DNA of 64,000 bases, taken from assembly GCA_963989245.1 (NCBI GenBank), contig OZ022351.1, forward strand, positions 24,102,629 to 24,166,628. Reading direction: 5' to 3'. Shown here piece after piece: positions 33,477 through 44,700 of the stretch. This stretch comes from Nansenia antarctica (taxonomy: Eukaryota; Chordata; Actinopteri; Argentiniformes; Microstomatidae). The notes under the pieces are model-generated. The model made no database searches and was not told where the DNA came from. It saw only the letters and a program-made list of their open reading frames with translations. The translations under genes were made by a program, and so were the position numbers. The stretch's first letter is position 1; each line of letters starts with the position of its first letter.

Positions 33477-36400
33477 CCGCATGTGTGCCTGCATGTGTGC
33501 CTGCATGTGTGCCTGCGTGTGTGTGCGTGTGCGCGTGTGTCCGTGCATCTGTGTGTCTGTGTGTCTGTGTGTGTGTGTGTTTGCATGTGCGTGTGTGTTC
33601 TTTGTATAATATGGGGCACGATAGAAGAGAAAGGGGAGAGTAGGAGAAAGGAATGGGGCAGCTTGGCAGTCATTTAATCTAAGTGGCAAATCTGGGATTT
33701 AGGTACTTAATTAATTATATGTATTGATTCTGGAAGAGTAAATTGATAAATACCTCAGGGGCTTAGCTCAACTGTTTTAACCCATCAGAACCAAACATAT
33801 TAACATGTTTTACTCCACTGTTTGTAAACAATGTAATTGTAAACAAATACTGTATAGCTACTGTATAGAAAATGGATACAACTTTAGATATTTTTTTATC
33901 TCATGGGTCAGTCGTTGCCCAAAAAAATCTCCATCTATTAATTTGTGGTTTAATGTCTCCAGCCCCATCCCACAGCTTTTTTACCAACAAAAGTAAACGC
34001 TTTGTTGTTAGAGTCCCAGATTGGCCCTTTAAAGAGCTGAATGAAAACTGACTTGCTGAAAGCACCATAAGATTGTATTGATTTCAATCCCCCTGCCACA
34101 TTTAGCCATTAGCAGAAGTCAGATCATATTAGTACTGGTCTGTTCTGCGACGTGCAGTCTTTTGTTACAGGGTTACAATTGATTGCAAATCCCAAATTTA
34201 ACAGAGCACAATAAATGAGACCTTTTCAGTCTTTGGAAAAGGCTACTGTTACAGAACAAGTTATTTAGAATAAACATGTGAAATGTCCATTTGTCTCCCT
34301 GCAGTATTCCGGGGTTGTTTCCGGAGTCTCCTCGTTGGCTCCTCCTCTCAGAGAGGTCTGCTGACCTGACCTCCTTCAGTGAACGGAGAGATAGAGAGAG
34401 GGATGATGATAGCTTCACAGGTTTGTGCGGAAATCTACTTGATGATGAGATGAAATGTGATCCTCATATCTCTGTGAACATATCATATGTTTTCCGATGC
34501 TTGGTTTTGCTTCAACTGCACATGCTCTGCTGATGTGCTGTACCTCCTGTGGTGTTATGACGTGGTGGTGTGTTGTGGTGGTCACTGCAGAGCTGGAGTC
34601 AGAGCCGTCCCCCTCCACGCGCCCTCACCTGTCCTTCCCAGAGCTCATCCACAGCAGGAACATCTGGAAGAACATGTGTGTGCTCGGCTTCACCTCGTAA
34701 GTCACTTCCCTGTAGGGTTGGGGTCAGTTCTGATTCTGATTTACTATGTTTTTTTTATTGTTCACTTCATGAATTGGTCCATGTATCTCGTTTGCCATTC
34801 ATTTTCAGAGCGGAAATCAGAAAAACGACAAAGCACTCGTATTCCGTTCCTTGTTTTTGGAAAGGACAATTATTCGGGAATCAAATAACAGTTGTAGAAA
34901 TTAGATTTTTTCATCATTATCGTTAGGCTTGTAAATAACAACAAAATAGCCTGATGAGAATAAGCGTGTATATGATATTCAAGACACACCCCTACAAATG
35001 TGAGTTTCTCCGCCCCAAACATGCAGTTGAACTTGACACAAAGGCGCTTACTGGGCAGACATTAGAATACACGCTGTGTCGCCGCATGTGCGTTTGGCGT
35101 GTAACGTGTCTGTGAAGTACCCGTCAAAGCAGTAATTTAACCTGCAACACCAGAAAGTGAAGAGTTGTGTGTGTGTGGATACAGAATAAATAACCACTGA
35201 TACGCTGGGTGGTTTTCACCACCCGTTGCAGGGCCGTCTGGTCGGACACATTGCAGTTGCTGTACTACACTGTGATGCAGTTGGTTAGGATGCTCTCAAT
35301 GGTGCAGCGGTAGAAGTTGGTCAGGATCCTGGGAGACAGCTGGGCTTTCCTTCCTCCTCCTCAGGAAGTATAGGTGCTGCTGTGCCTTTTTGACCAATGA
35401 AGAGGTGTTGAGGTCCAAGAGAGGTCCTCGGAGATATGGACCCCCAGAAACTTGAAGCTGGGAACACGCCCCACCTCCATCTCATTGATGTAGATGGGGA
35501 AGTGTACGCAGCCCCCAGCTTTTCTGAAGTCCACAATGATCTCCTTGGTCTTACTGGTGTTGAAGGCCAGGTTGTTGTCAGCACACCACACCGCCAGTTG
35601 CTGGACCTCCTCCCTGTTGGCCGGCTCGTCGTTGTTACTTATCAGGCCTACCTACTGATGGAATTAGAGCCATGCATCGACATGCAGTCGTAGGTGAAGA
35701 GGGAGTAGAGGAGGGGGCTCAGCACTAGGGCTGGGTTAAAAAAATCGATTTCCCGATTCTGAATCGATCTTCATTAAATGAGCGATTATCGATTCATAAA
35801 TCCCGAGATCGATCTTTTTTTTTTTTTTTTTTTTTGCAGCTTCAACCCGCAACGAGATCTCGTGGCCAGATCTCGCGCTACAATAATTTATCATATCTCA
35901 CGTAACGTGAGGTCTCAACACTAAAATCTAAAAACATGGCGATGGCAGGGACACTCAAGTCACCACCAGGCTTAAAGTCAGATGTCTGGGTGCATTTTGG
36001 ATTAAAAAAATGTGACGATAGAGATGAGCTGGACAAAAGCAAAGTCATAAAAAGTACATTAATGTAACTGCTTTGGAGTCAATTCATTGATATGTTTAAC
36101 AATGCTACATGTTATAGGGTTCCTTGAACCATTTATAGCATTAGTTCTGAGAATCTCTTTCATATTCAAGCAAAAAATGTATATTGTAACTAGATCGAAT
36201 CGGAATCGAATCGAATCGAATCGTGAATCGAATCGAATCGGGAGCTGTGAATCGGAATCGAATCGTTTTGGGAAATCAGTGGCGATACCCAGCCCTACTC
36301 AGCACGCAGCCTTGAGGCACACCGGTGTTCAGGGTCAGGGTGGAGGAGGACTGGTTGTCCAACTTGACGAGCTGGGGTATGTTGGTTAGGAAGTCTAGGA

Positions 36401-38620
36401 TCCAGTTGCAGAGGGATGTGCTGAAACCAAGGTCTCTGGTGACCAGCTTGGAGGGGCTGATGGTAAATGAAATCTGAGCTGAAATCAATGAACAAGCATC
36501 CTAGCGTTGGTGTTGCTTGTGTCTAGGTGGGGTCAGGCTGGAGTGAAGCGCCGTGGAGATGGCATCCTCCGTTGACCTGTTCTTGCGGTAGGCGTACTGC
36601 TGGTGGTCTAGTTCGGGGGGGAAAGCTGAGCTTTTAGGAGCGTCTTCTCGAAGCACTTCGTGGTGGCGGACGTGACCACAACAGGGCGGAAGTCTTTCAG
36701 ATTCGCTGCAGCAGGGTTCTTTGGCACCGGCGCGATAGTTATTGCTTTGAAGCACTTAGGGACAACTGCCTGGGCCAGGGACAGGTTGGAAATGCCAGTG
36801 TGTAGACCGCGGCTCAGCCAGGAATGCAGTCAGGGCCCACAGCTAATCCAACATCCACATTGCTCAGTTGGTGAGCGTCGGAGAGCTTCGGAGAGCGTCA
36901 GAGAGCTTCGGAGAGCGTGAGTGGCTGGTCGTCTTGGGGGAGCTCGGCTTTGGTGGCTGTTTCTTTGTTGTCCCGGTCGAAGCGAGCATAGAAGTGGTTT
37001 AGCTCGTGGGATAGGAACGCGGTGCTGGTGGGGGCTGCATTTTGGGATTTGTAGTCCGTGATGGTCTGGATGCCTTGCCACATACGACGGGGGTGTGAGT
37101 TGCTCTGGAAGTGCTCCTCGATCCGCAGTTTGTGGTTGAGCTTGGTCTCCTTGATGCCCCTCTTCAGACTAGCCCTGGCTGAGCTGTAGGCCTCTGTGTC
37201 GCCTGATTTAAAGGTGGTGTTGTTGCGTGTCTTCAGCAGTGAACGGACCTCTCTGTTCATCCAGGGTTTCTGGCTGGGGAAGGTTCTTATCTGCTTGTAG
37301 CAGGTGACTTTGTCACCACATGTCTTGATGTAATCCATAACAGAAGAGGTGTACAGATCAAGGTCTGTGTGGTGGTCCCGAGTGGCCTGAGCTTTGAGCT
37401 GGTGCCAGGGGGCAGTGTGAAGCCGTTGACTCAGTGTAGAGCCGCCTTCCTCAGTCCAGGTTTTAACTGTCCTGACTGTTGGTTTTGATGAGTGGTGTGT
37501 ACTTGGGGAGTAGGAACAAAGAGATGTGGTCAGATTGTCCCAGGTGGGGGAGGGGAATGGCTTTGTAGCCCTCAGCAATGTTTGATATTGAATGTGTATA
37601 AACAAGGTCGAGAAGCAATTGTCAGAATCTGAAAAGGTTGCTTTGAAGTACAGTACCTAGCACTGCAGGAGATTGGATAGGCATTGTAAGGGAAAGTATT
37701 ACCATTCAATATATTTGGTTATCAGGGTTTCCTCCATTACTAGCCTAGGGTCTCCTGGCAGAAATCCACCTAATTACCTGTGGTAAAGGTGAGACGAGAG
37801 TCAAGAGGTCTTGAATTACAATATAAGTTTATTATAGTTGCAAGCGGAGACACATGAAAACAGTGCTCAGTGACATGTCTAAAACAGCACAGTAATTTTC
37901 CCTCCTTATAGCGAGGGTGGGAGCACATTGTGCCCTAGACAAGGACAAAGATAGGGAGGGTGGCGGGAGGGACATATCGTGTCAACAACAGGTGCCACAG
38001 GTACTGTTTCCCACCGTCTACAATACCCAGTAAATTTCCACGGTACATTGCAAGCAAGACAGCAGTATTCTGTCTGTCACACAATGCTTTAGGCTGGAGA
38101 TTACGCAGGCTAAAATGAATAGCCTCTAGGGATATTCCATCCAAGGGCGTTAAATATTTAAACGGAATAAGATTAAACAATATTCTTCTGTAATGTTAGC
38201 ACAATAATGGACATCAACACGTTTGTTGAAAACAAACAGGGCAGAGATGGCCATTATATGACTAGTTAGTATATTCCTAGTTGCCCTAAAAGTGACTTTC
38301 TTCTTGAGATATTTATTTGCCAATATGTTAGGCTATCCATCAGAATACAGTTGGCCTGCCTAGGCCTTATGTACCATGAGAATAGACAGGGAGATGCCTT
38401 TGCATCATAAGGCATTTGTTTCTCCGGTTTTATCACCCAAAGGTTCACTCCACTTCATTACTGCCTTGTATTGTTTTGATTTTAGGAATTTTCTATTCAT
38501 GAATTGAATTTGAATTAGCTTTATGTTTTTAGATAATTGAATTATGTAATTATACCCATCAATCATTCTCTCTCTCTCCCTCCCTCTCATGCCTCTGCTT
38601 TCTCTCTCTCTTTCTCTCTT

Positions 38621-38697
<77 letters not shown>

Positions 38698-41178
38698 TTC
38701 TCTCTCTCTTTCTCTCTTTCTCTCTCTCTTTCTCAGGTTTATCTCTCATGGCATTAGTCACTGTTACAGCTCGTTCCGGGGTGATGTCAGAGGCACTGCG
38801 CCCAGCTTCTATTGGACATATCTGTTGTCTGTCTGTGCGGGTGGAGGGGCCTGGCTGCTGCTATGGGCAACGGTGGATAGGTGTGGACGCCGCGGTATCC
38901 TGCTCCTCGCCATGACGATGACAGGACTGGCATCATTGATCCTCCTGGGACTCATGGAGTGTAAGTTGGTGCTCGAGCCACACATCTAGGGTCAGATTAC
39001 TACCATAACAACAGCCATCAAGCGATGGAAATACTTATAAATATTATAAATACTTTATAAACCATTAACAAACAGTTGTCGCTCAGTAGTTTGAATTGTT
39101 AAATAGCCGCTTGGTGCGCAAATAGCGAGCGTACACATAGATGTTGTAGTCGATGGAGCACTTTATTTAAGTGACACTTCACTATTTGGCAGGCAACAAG
39201 CAGCTATCAGGCAATGTTGAGTTAAGGCTGTTTGTTAAAGGGACAATCCTGGATTCAAACAACAACAACAGCACTTTTTTTTCACTACTTTTTTGGACGG
39301 ATAGTTGAGGGATGGGGCAGGAGAAATGTTCATATACCACTCTCATATTAATTTCCTACCATGTTTTGAAGCTATTGTATATCTATGTCTATTTGTTTAG
39401 AATGACATTGTTTACAAACAGTGTAGTAAAACAAGCTTCTATTTGTGATTGGGTAAGACAGTTGAACTAAAGGCAGGAGGCATTTATATTCTTCAAGAAT
39501 CAATGCCTATATTATTATTGATTTACAGGTAAATCAATGTATACCAATCCCAAATTGCCTTTAATGGTTCATAAAGGATTCAAACATGGTAGAGTCAGTA
39601 CATCAAATGCAGGACATGGCAAAGTGTCTGTGACAGAAAAAAAAAAAAAAAGAATCACCTACCACCCCATGTAGGTCAAGGACACAAAAATATAGTAAAA
39701 TTAAGCAAGTAAATAAAATGTAGCATAAAGTGGTATGACCGGATGAATAAGTAAAAGTATCGGTATGTGCGATTAAATACAATAAATAAATGATAGTTCC
39801 ATAATAATAATACATAAAGCATATATAAACAAATAGTGAATAATTTATAAACAAGTTATACATAATTTATAAACCCTTTATACAGTATAGGGTGTCCTCA
39901 TGTGAAGTGTTACCAGTGTAGTTTACCTGACCTTGTATCAGTGGTTAAGAACGGGCAGCCTTTTTAAAATCTTAAATTGGTCATGTCAGTTACTTGATGC
40001 TTACCGTACCTTGATAAACCTTAAAAGAAAATCAAAGTTAAGGGATGCATCACATGACGTTTTCACAACGTTTTGTCACGGTCTCAATAGTGCAGGCAGA
40101 ACTGATTCTCTTTCCATGAGAGTATATCTCCCCCTTGTGGCTGAAAGCTGTATGACATGTCATTTTATGTAGGACACTGCAGAGGTAGTAAAGTCAAAGC
40201 AGTGTCTCGGTGTGAGCTGTAATCAAGGGTCTGTCTGGGGAGCTGTGGTAGAGGCTGATACTCTTCTCTCTCTCCCCCCTCCTCAGATCTGAGCGAGGCA
40301 GCCATCACGGTGTTCTCTGTACTGGGCCTCTTCTCCTCCCAGGCTGCGGCCTCTCTCTGTATCCTCTTCACTGCAGAGATCATGCCCACCATCATCAGGT
40401 GAGGACCTGCACACCATCACACATCCAATCACACTTCCTCACCCATGCGTTTTCCCTCCCTATTAGGGATGGTATTATAGTATCATTGCACACATAAGCC
40501 TGAATAGGCATATACTCTATACTAGACCTTGATTTAAGGCCTGTTATCAGCCTGAATAGGCTAATTAGTTATTAGATATTTACTAGATGTTACATATCAT
40601 AATAGTATAATATAGTTGCCTCTAATAATAATAATAATATCTTAGATTTATATAGCGCCTTTCAAGGAACCCAAGGAAGCTTTACAAATGTACAGAAAGA
40701 CAGTCAGACAGACAAAAACAGAAACACAGAGACAACGCCAAATAGCTAAACTATGGGCCAAAGGCCTTGGTGACCAGGTGGGTTTTGAGTATTAGACTCT
40801 CTCTTCATATGAACCCCTGCCCAGACATGGTCTTTCTTCTTGTGAGAGCATTGAAGTAGTGTTGCGGTGTCCTGAGGGTCCTCTGACCTGTCCTCCTCCA
40901 GGGGCACCGGCGTGGGGATTGTGCTGGCGTTGGGCTGCGTGGGCCGTCTAAGCTCCCCCCTCATGGACCTGCGGAACCACTACGGCTACTTCCTCCACCA
41001 CGTGGTGTACTCCTCCCTGGCCCTGCTGGCGGTGCTCTCCATCCTGCTTCTGCCCGAGAGCAAGAGGAAACCCCTGCCCCAGACACTGGCCGACGGCGAG
41101 CTGTACCGGCGCCCCCCGCTGGGCCGGAGGAGAAGAGACCACGTGCCCCTGCTGGCCACACCCAACCCAGAGACCTAG
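29627..41178 (+). CDS. slc22a17: SLC22A17 (BOCT/24p3R-type lipocalin receptor, MFS fold), complete
   Basis: Nine coding exons: 29627-30094, 31702-31805, 32595-32749, 33255-33420, 34305-34420, 34591-34696, 38737-38960, 40287-40398, 40902-41178. They sum to 1728 bases (575 residues plus TAG) with consistent phases. After a proline/serine-rich N-terminus, GRKKQRMLICLSILPNLFLA is the first membrane segment; a large extracellular loop has NAS, NGS and NVT glycosylation sites. ADRLGRLKT is the MFS motif after TM2; RSLELCDP-like RLELCDP, YGIPGLFPESPRW, RNIWKNMCVLGFTS, VDRCGRRGILLLAMTMTGLA, LSEAAITVFSVLGLFSSQAA and the C-terminus RDHVPLLATPNP match mammalian SLC22A17. The protein is a plasma-membrane receptor for lipocalin-2 type iron carriers; true organic-cation transport is doubtful. 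MTSPDS is the furthest upstream start; M at 29771 is an alternative. Intron 6 (4 kb) holds a LINE with a nested hAT. Confidence 0.5.
31240..31520 (+). repeat. Interspersed repeat X, copy 1 (slc22a17 intron 1)
   Basis: Blocks GCAAGTCAGTTTTCATTCAG, TTTAAAGGGCCGATCTGGGA, GAGGGATGGGGCTGGAGACA and TTAAACCACAAATTAATAGA recur inverted at 33765-34115 and, more diverged, in the same orientation at 39230-39430. Probably a MITE or SINE family; ends not defined. Confidence 0.5.
31870..31930 (+). mobile_element. SINE-tail fragment (V-type)
   Basis: GATGATTCACTTACTTCAGA ... CATCGCTTTGGATAAAAGTG and TCTACTGCTAAGTA: the tail of the window's SINEs in the orientation opposite to the copies at 8772, 10168 and 32785. 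Confidence 0.5.
31931..32594. other. slc22a17 intron 2, remainder
   Basis: Unique sequence. A local inverted repeat AAATCCAGACTTAAGAAAAG / CTGGATTTATAAAGG sits at 32436-32475. No exon seen. Confidence 0.5.
32785..32960. mobile_element. SINE-tail repeat (V-type), copy 3
   Basis: ACATTTGTTGACATTTAGCA, GACGCTTTAATCCAAAGGGA, CTTACAAACAAGTGCATTTG and AGTAAGTGAATCC, then GGGCCAGTCACAATGCTAGA, in the same order as copies 1 and 2. Confidence 0.5.
33048..33200 (+). mobile_element. tRNA-derived SINE, old copy
   Basis: Box A-like TTGGCCGAGTGGC and box B GGGGTTCGACCCCC, followed by a pyrimidine-rich body with CTCACCCTTTCTGTCCTGTC. The layout resembles the young SINE at 167-371. Ends only 55 bases before slc22a17 exon 4. 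Confidence 0.5.
33421..33600. repeat. (GT)n microsatellite starting at the exon 4 splice donor
   Basis: The donor GTGAGTGAGTG passes directly into about 25 GT units and then four ATGTGTGCCTGC-type repeats. The repeat therefore includes the splice site itself. Confidence 0.5.
33765..34115 (-). repeat. Interspersed repeat X, copy 2 (inverted, slc22a17 intron 4)
   Basis: Reverse complement of copy 1: TCTATTAATTTGTGGTTTAA, TGTCTCCAGCCCCATCCCAC, TCCCAGATTGGCCCTTTAAA, CTGAATGAAAACTGACTTGC. With copy 1 it makes an inverted pair flanking exons 2-4. Confidence 0.5.
35210..37620 (-). mobile_element. Decayed L2/CR1-clade LINE in slc22a17 intron 6
   Basis: Minus-strand coding debris in order: CYKQIRTFPSQKPWMNREVR and LLKTRNNTTFKSGDTEAYSS (before the reverse transcriptase), LNHFYARFDRDNKE, then broken RT parts HHQQYAYRKNRSTEDAIST, LDFLTNIPQLVKLDNQSSS and GVPQGCVLS, and, beyond the hAT insertion, the C-terminal TKEIIVDFRKAG and FKFLGVHISEDLSW. 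Several frameshifts; not functional. It is a different subfamily from the LINE at 23768-26966 and the same type as the fragment at 51713. Confidence 0.5.
35726..36297. mobile_element. Non-autonomous hAT, copy 2 (inside LINE)
   Basis: 572 bp, TAGGGCTGGGTT...ACCCAGCCCTA, with 8-bp duplications CTCAGCAC at 35718-35725 and 36298-36305. It is the reverse complement of the copy at 24966-25555 with few differences. It interrupts the LINE reverse transcriptase just after the codons for GVPQGCVLS. Confidence 0.5.
37621..38560. other. slc22a17 intron 6, right part
   Basis: Unique sequence with no exon or known repeat that I can identify. Confidence 0.5.
38562..38736. repeat. (CT)n/(CTTT)n tract forming the exon 7 splice acceptor
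   Basis: About 170 bases of pure pyrimidine, CTCTCTTT-type repeats, end in TCTCAG immediately before exon 7 of slc22a17. The microsatellite is the polypyrimidine tract. Confidence 0.5.
38961..40286. other. slc22a17 intron 7
   Basis: Contains repeat X copy 3 (39230-39430: GATAGTTGAGGGATGGGGCA, ACATTGTTTACAAACAGTGT) and an AT-rich stretch (39600-39880). No exon seen. Confidence 0.5.
39230..39430 (+). repeat. Interspersed repeat X, copy 3
   Basis: Shares TTAAAGGGACAATCCTGGAT, CAAACAACA, GAGGGATGGGGCAGGAGAAA and the ATTGTTTACAAA end with copies 1 and 2; more diverged. Confidence 0.5.
40615..40770. mobile_element. Interspersed repeat beginning (AAT)n, antisense LINE-tail type
   Basis: (AAT)n then ATCTTAGATTTATATAGCGC, CTTTCAAGGAACCCAAGGAA and GCTTTACAAATGTACAGA. 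Similar heads, TTTATTTGTATAGCAC, occur at 44575 and 54800. Lies in slc22a17 intron 8. Confidence 0.5.
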
Positions 41179-42181
41179 CCTGCAAACACGCCAACACAAA
41201 CACACATCGCCCCCACCCGCCCACCCACCCACCCACCCTCCCTCACCCCGCCCGCCGTCTCATCACCATGTCCATGCAGCGGAGAGAGGGGGAAGGAGGG
41301 AGAGAGTAAAGGGAGGGAAAGAGAGGAAAAGGGTGGAGGTCTGCTAAGGCTAGCTGTCTGCTAAAGATGGCCGCGCAGAGACAGTGCAGGGAGGTGGTTG
41401 ACGCGACCACGCAACTTTTCTCTTCCTAAAATGTTATTTTCTACTCATTCCTAACACTAACATGTAAGTAATTCTTACATTGCTGCATCTTCCCCCCCCC
41501 CCATCAGTCCCTGTGTGTCTGGATGTCCTGGATGCTCTGAATGCCAGCCGCTTACTGCTCATGCTCCCTCCAGACCACCTCCATCAGGCTACTGTTTAGT
41601 GTATGTGACCCCACAGAACATGACGAGGCAGACACCCAAAGGTGACAAGGGGTGGCATGGGGGCCTGTCATGTATAAAACATCATAGACTTAGTTTCTTT
41701 AACTTCATGAGTGCTGGGTTATCTGTTAGAGAACAGTGGTTGTTTGTTACACAGAGCTGACGTCTAGAGGGGAACTGGTTATTGCGCTAGAGCGTGGCAC
41801 AAAGCCAAGATGAGAGAGGACTTGTGTTGACTGACTGGAGAGAACTGGACTGATTGGTTTGAGGTTTGATTTTGTTTGTTTTAGTAACTTGGGGGCGGGG
41901 GGGCGGGGGGTAGTTTGGGGGAAACTTTGTAAACATGCAATGATTCAATTTGAATAATACTGTATTTCTTGATTGTATTAATGCCCTCAATGGTGGCTTA
42001 TAATCAGAAGTATAGAAAATAGTGCAATTTGACTCTCCATTGTAATTGTAAGTCCCTTAAACTACTTGGATGTGATGAAATAATATATTACTGTATGAAT
42101 TGCTTTTCTAAACCTGGCCTGGAGCCAGCACGGTTTATGTATTATGGTGTGAGTTCTCAGACTCCTTTACTGTACTAGAGG

Positions 42182-42292
42182 CATAGGAACACATAGGAAC
42201 ACAGAGGAACACAGAGGAACACAGAGGAACACAGAGGAACACAGAGGAACACAGAGGAACACATAGGAACACATAGGAACACATAGGAACAG
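42182..42292. repeat. 10-bp tandem repeat, about 11 copies
   Basis: Unit GGAACACAGA alternating with GGAACACATA; the ATA form lies at both ends and the AGA form in the middle. Confidence 0.5.
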
Positions 42293-42697
42293 GTTAGGAT
42301 GAACCAGAGCTTCAGAGCTAAGAACTTGGGGCCCATTCAATTGATTTGAATGTTGTACTAATACTGTACAGCAGAAAGACGTTTACCATATAGAATTGAC
42401 TCCTTCCATGGTCTATATGTAACACATATCTCTGTAATGCTCTGCACGTTTTGGATCATTGGATGAGCCCCCTGTTTCCCTGCATCTCCCCAAGAACTTA
42501 ACACATTGTTATTGTGTTCAATCTTGCTCTTTGAGAATGGATGGGTGCACCCTCTGTGTCCTGACCTGTAGTGATGATGAATTGCGTAGCAAACATCCTT
42601 GTGCCAGGATTTGATATGCATTCCAAGATACAGGTGTATATGAAGTGTTTACCGTGACCTTTCCAAAGAACTCTGGGAGGGGGTCCTATGAATCTGT

Positions 42698-42837
42698 GGC
42701 TGCGTTCGTAAATTCGCTCTGGAAATCTGATCAGCACTCATGGAATGCCTCTTGTCAAATCCAATTACTTGGTCCCTTTATAACGTTGAACCCAGTGTGC
42801 ACTCCGGCGCTCTCAGAGCGAATTTATGAACGCAGCC
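42698..42837. mobile_element. Short palindromic MITE
   Basis: Ends GGCTGCGTTCGTAAATTCGC+TCTG and CAGAGCGAATTTATGAACGC+AGCC form a 24-bp inverted repeat around a 90-bp centre. No target duplication identified. Confidence 0.5.
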
Positions 42838-43389
42838 ATTTTCAGAAGCCTCTCTGGACATAGAGTGAGAAGTGGCGGGGACTCAACTGGGTTTGAAGAG
42901 GGAGGCTGTCAGAGGGGACGGGGAAGAGGGAAGAAGTCACCCACCTCTGACACCTCCTGGCAGTCTTTGGTAGTTTCTTTACAATGCACTCAGCATTTCT
43001 AATAATAACATTGATGATAATAATGACTATGAATAACTTGAAATAGAAATACGATGTTCGACAACACTGATTGCTCAAGTTTATCTAGTAAGTGACGACA
43101 GTGATGTAATTATGTTAATAACGGGCTAACCTGATTTAATTAAAAATAAACTGTTAGGAAAATAATGTGTGGGTTTTTTCTTTATATTGATGATTGAAAA
43201 GGCGTAACATCAGTCATTTGCCATCACTTAATCTTTTTTTGCGGAGAGTTGGCAGTATTTTTGCTGATAAATGACGGGGAAAAAGGATGGACTTATCTTA
43301 GAATATTCTAGACACAAAAAAATGCTGGAATGATTTCTTTAAAATAAATAGTTATCTTCATTCCAGATTTACAAATATACTTTCCCTCC

Positions 43390-43625
43390 TCATGATGATG
43401 AAAACCTTTATTGTCCCCAATGGGGACATTTTGTTGTCAAACAGCTTAGTTAGGGCAGACAGAAAACATTCAATAAATAAATAGATAAAACAGTGCAGGC
43501 TCAATAAGTAAAAAGTTCCAAGTTCCAAAGTTCCATCTCCAGGTCTCCCCCACCCTGCAGGGCCTGGTTGTAGAGTCGGAGTGCAGCTGGAACAAAGGAC
43601 TGTCCAAATCTCATTCTTTAGCATT
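43390..43625 (-). mobile_element. LINE 3' end (CR1-like), minus strand
   Basis: Plus-strand TTTATTGTCCCCAATGGGGA starts the element; on the minus strand the last codons read FGQSFVPAALRLYNQAL, typical of the end of CR1/Rex1-type LINE proteins. Truncated. Confidence 0.5.
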
Positions 43626-43860
43626 TCCCTGCATCAGTTCAGCAATAGCCCATCATGTCTCTAACACTGCATCCCAATTGTCTGTTTTTCAAACACTTGA
43701 AAAACTACACTGTGTGTAGTTCCTTCCACTGTGGTTTGTTTTGGTGTTGTCTTGCTGTGCCACCTGACGGACCCTATCAGGACTGCCTCTACGGCGTGTC
43801 AGAGTATGTTAGGATGAGCTATAATACATGTTCCATTTGCATTAATCCAATAACATATAG

Positions 43861-43909
43861 AACTTCACGATAACCTAACTTCACGATAACCTAACTTCAC
43901 GATAACCTA
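43861..43909. repeat. 16-bp tandem repeat, 3 copies
   Basis: AACTTCACGATAACCT repeated three times with the last base block changed. Confidence 0.5.
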
Positions 43910-44159
43910 CCTTGAAAATACTTATATAAACATCAGCCACAGCCAACAGTGAGTCACTAGTACCATAATTAGAATAGATCTTCTAATCTTCACCACGAGT
44001 GAAAGGAACTGGGCCTGTCATCACTTGCCAACACATTGCTTGAGCTTCACACCCTTCATAGTGTCCATGTGCCTCAGGTGTCTTTATGAGGATCAGGCCT
44101 AGAGACGACACCTGCTCCTTTTCATGGTACATCAATGAAAGTGGCTAAGTGTGTCATGA

Positions 44160-44260
44160 AAGCTGCTGTCCTCCATAGAGAGAAAGGCACTCAGCAGGAA
44201 TTTGATAGGGTCGTCTTTGTAGTCATGGACAAAGGAAAGGAGACTCCGCCATGTCAGCTC
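44160..44260. other. Conserved non-coding element, copy A
   Basis: AGCTGCTGTCCTCCATAGAG, AGAAAGGCACTCAGCAGGAA, TTTGATAGGGTCGTCTTTGT and AGTCATGGACAAAGGAAAGG match copy B (49166-49290) and, more weakly, copy C (52912-53030). It lies 0.7 kb before the orphan myosin exon. It is not a transposon family I know. Function unknown; a duplicated cis-element is my inference. Confidence 0.5.
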
Positions 44261-44559
44261 AGATGTGGTGATGACAGTGGTCTTTTGATTATGGTCAGTG
44301 GTTGTGACGGGCTTTTTTCACATTATGAAAAAGGCCTAAAAAGTGGGAAAAAAAGTGGAAAGGAGATTCCACTAATTGTTTTTGAACCATTATAATGAAA
44401 CAGACAAAGACAATAAAACCACAATCTTGAGAAAGAGACTTTATTGTTTGAATATTATTGACAGGTAATTTGATAATCATAATATTGTGTATAATAATTA
44501 AGATTAGTATTATACATTATTTAATTATAAAAAAGATTAGAAACTGGAATTTTAATCTA

Positions 44560-44700
44560 TAAGACAAGGCAAGGCAAGTTTATTTGTATAGCACATATCA
44601 TACAACAGGGGCGATTCAAAGTGCTTTACATACAGCATTAAAAAGAAATACATACATACAATACATACAAGTAAAATGATAAGAATATATACATATAGAA
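44560..44700. mobile_element. Antisense LINE-tail type repeat
   Basis: AAGGCAAGGCAAGTTTATTT, GTATAGCACATATCATACAA, CAGGGGCGATTCAAAGTGCT and TTACATACAGCATTAAAAAG: a very common fish repeat head. Confidence 0.5.

Larger units (their letters stand above)
41179..43160 (+). other. slc22a17: slc22a17 3' untranslated and downstream region
   Basis: No coding signal follows the TAG at 41176-41178. A C-rich stretch (CCCACCCACCC, 41210-41240) and (GA)-rich run follow. It includes a 10-bp tandem repeat and a palindromic MITE. AATAAA at about 43145 is the first convincing poly(A) signal I see, so the UTR may be up to 2 kb; this limit is a guess. Confidence 0.5.

Noticed and set aside
44135..44395. An 86-residue open frame over conserved element A
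   Set aside because: The matching copies B and C do not keep the frame, so the conservation is not protein-level.
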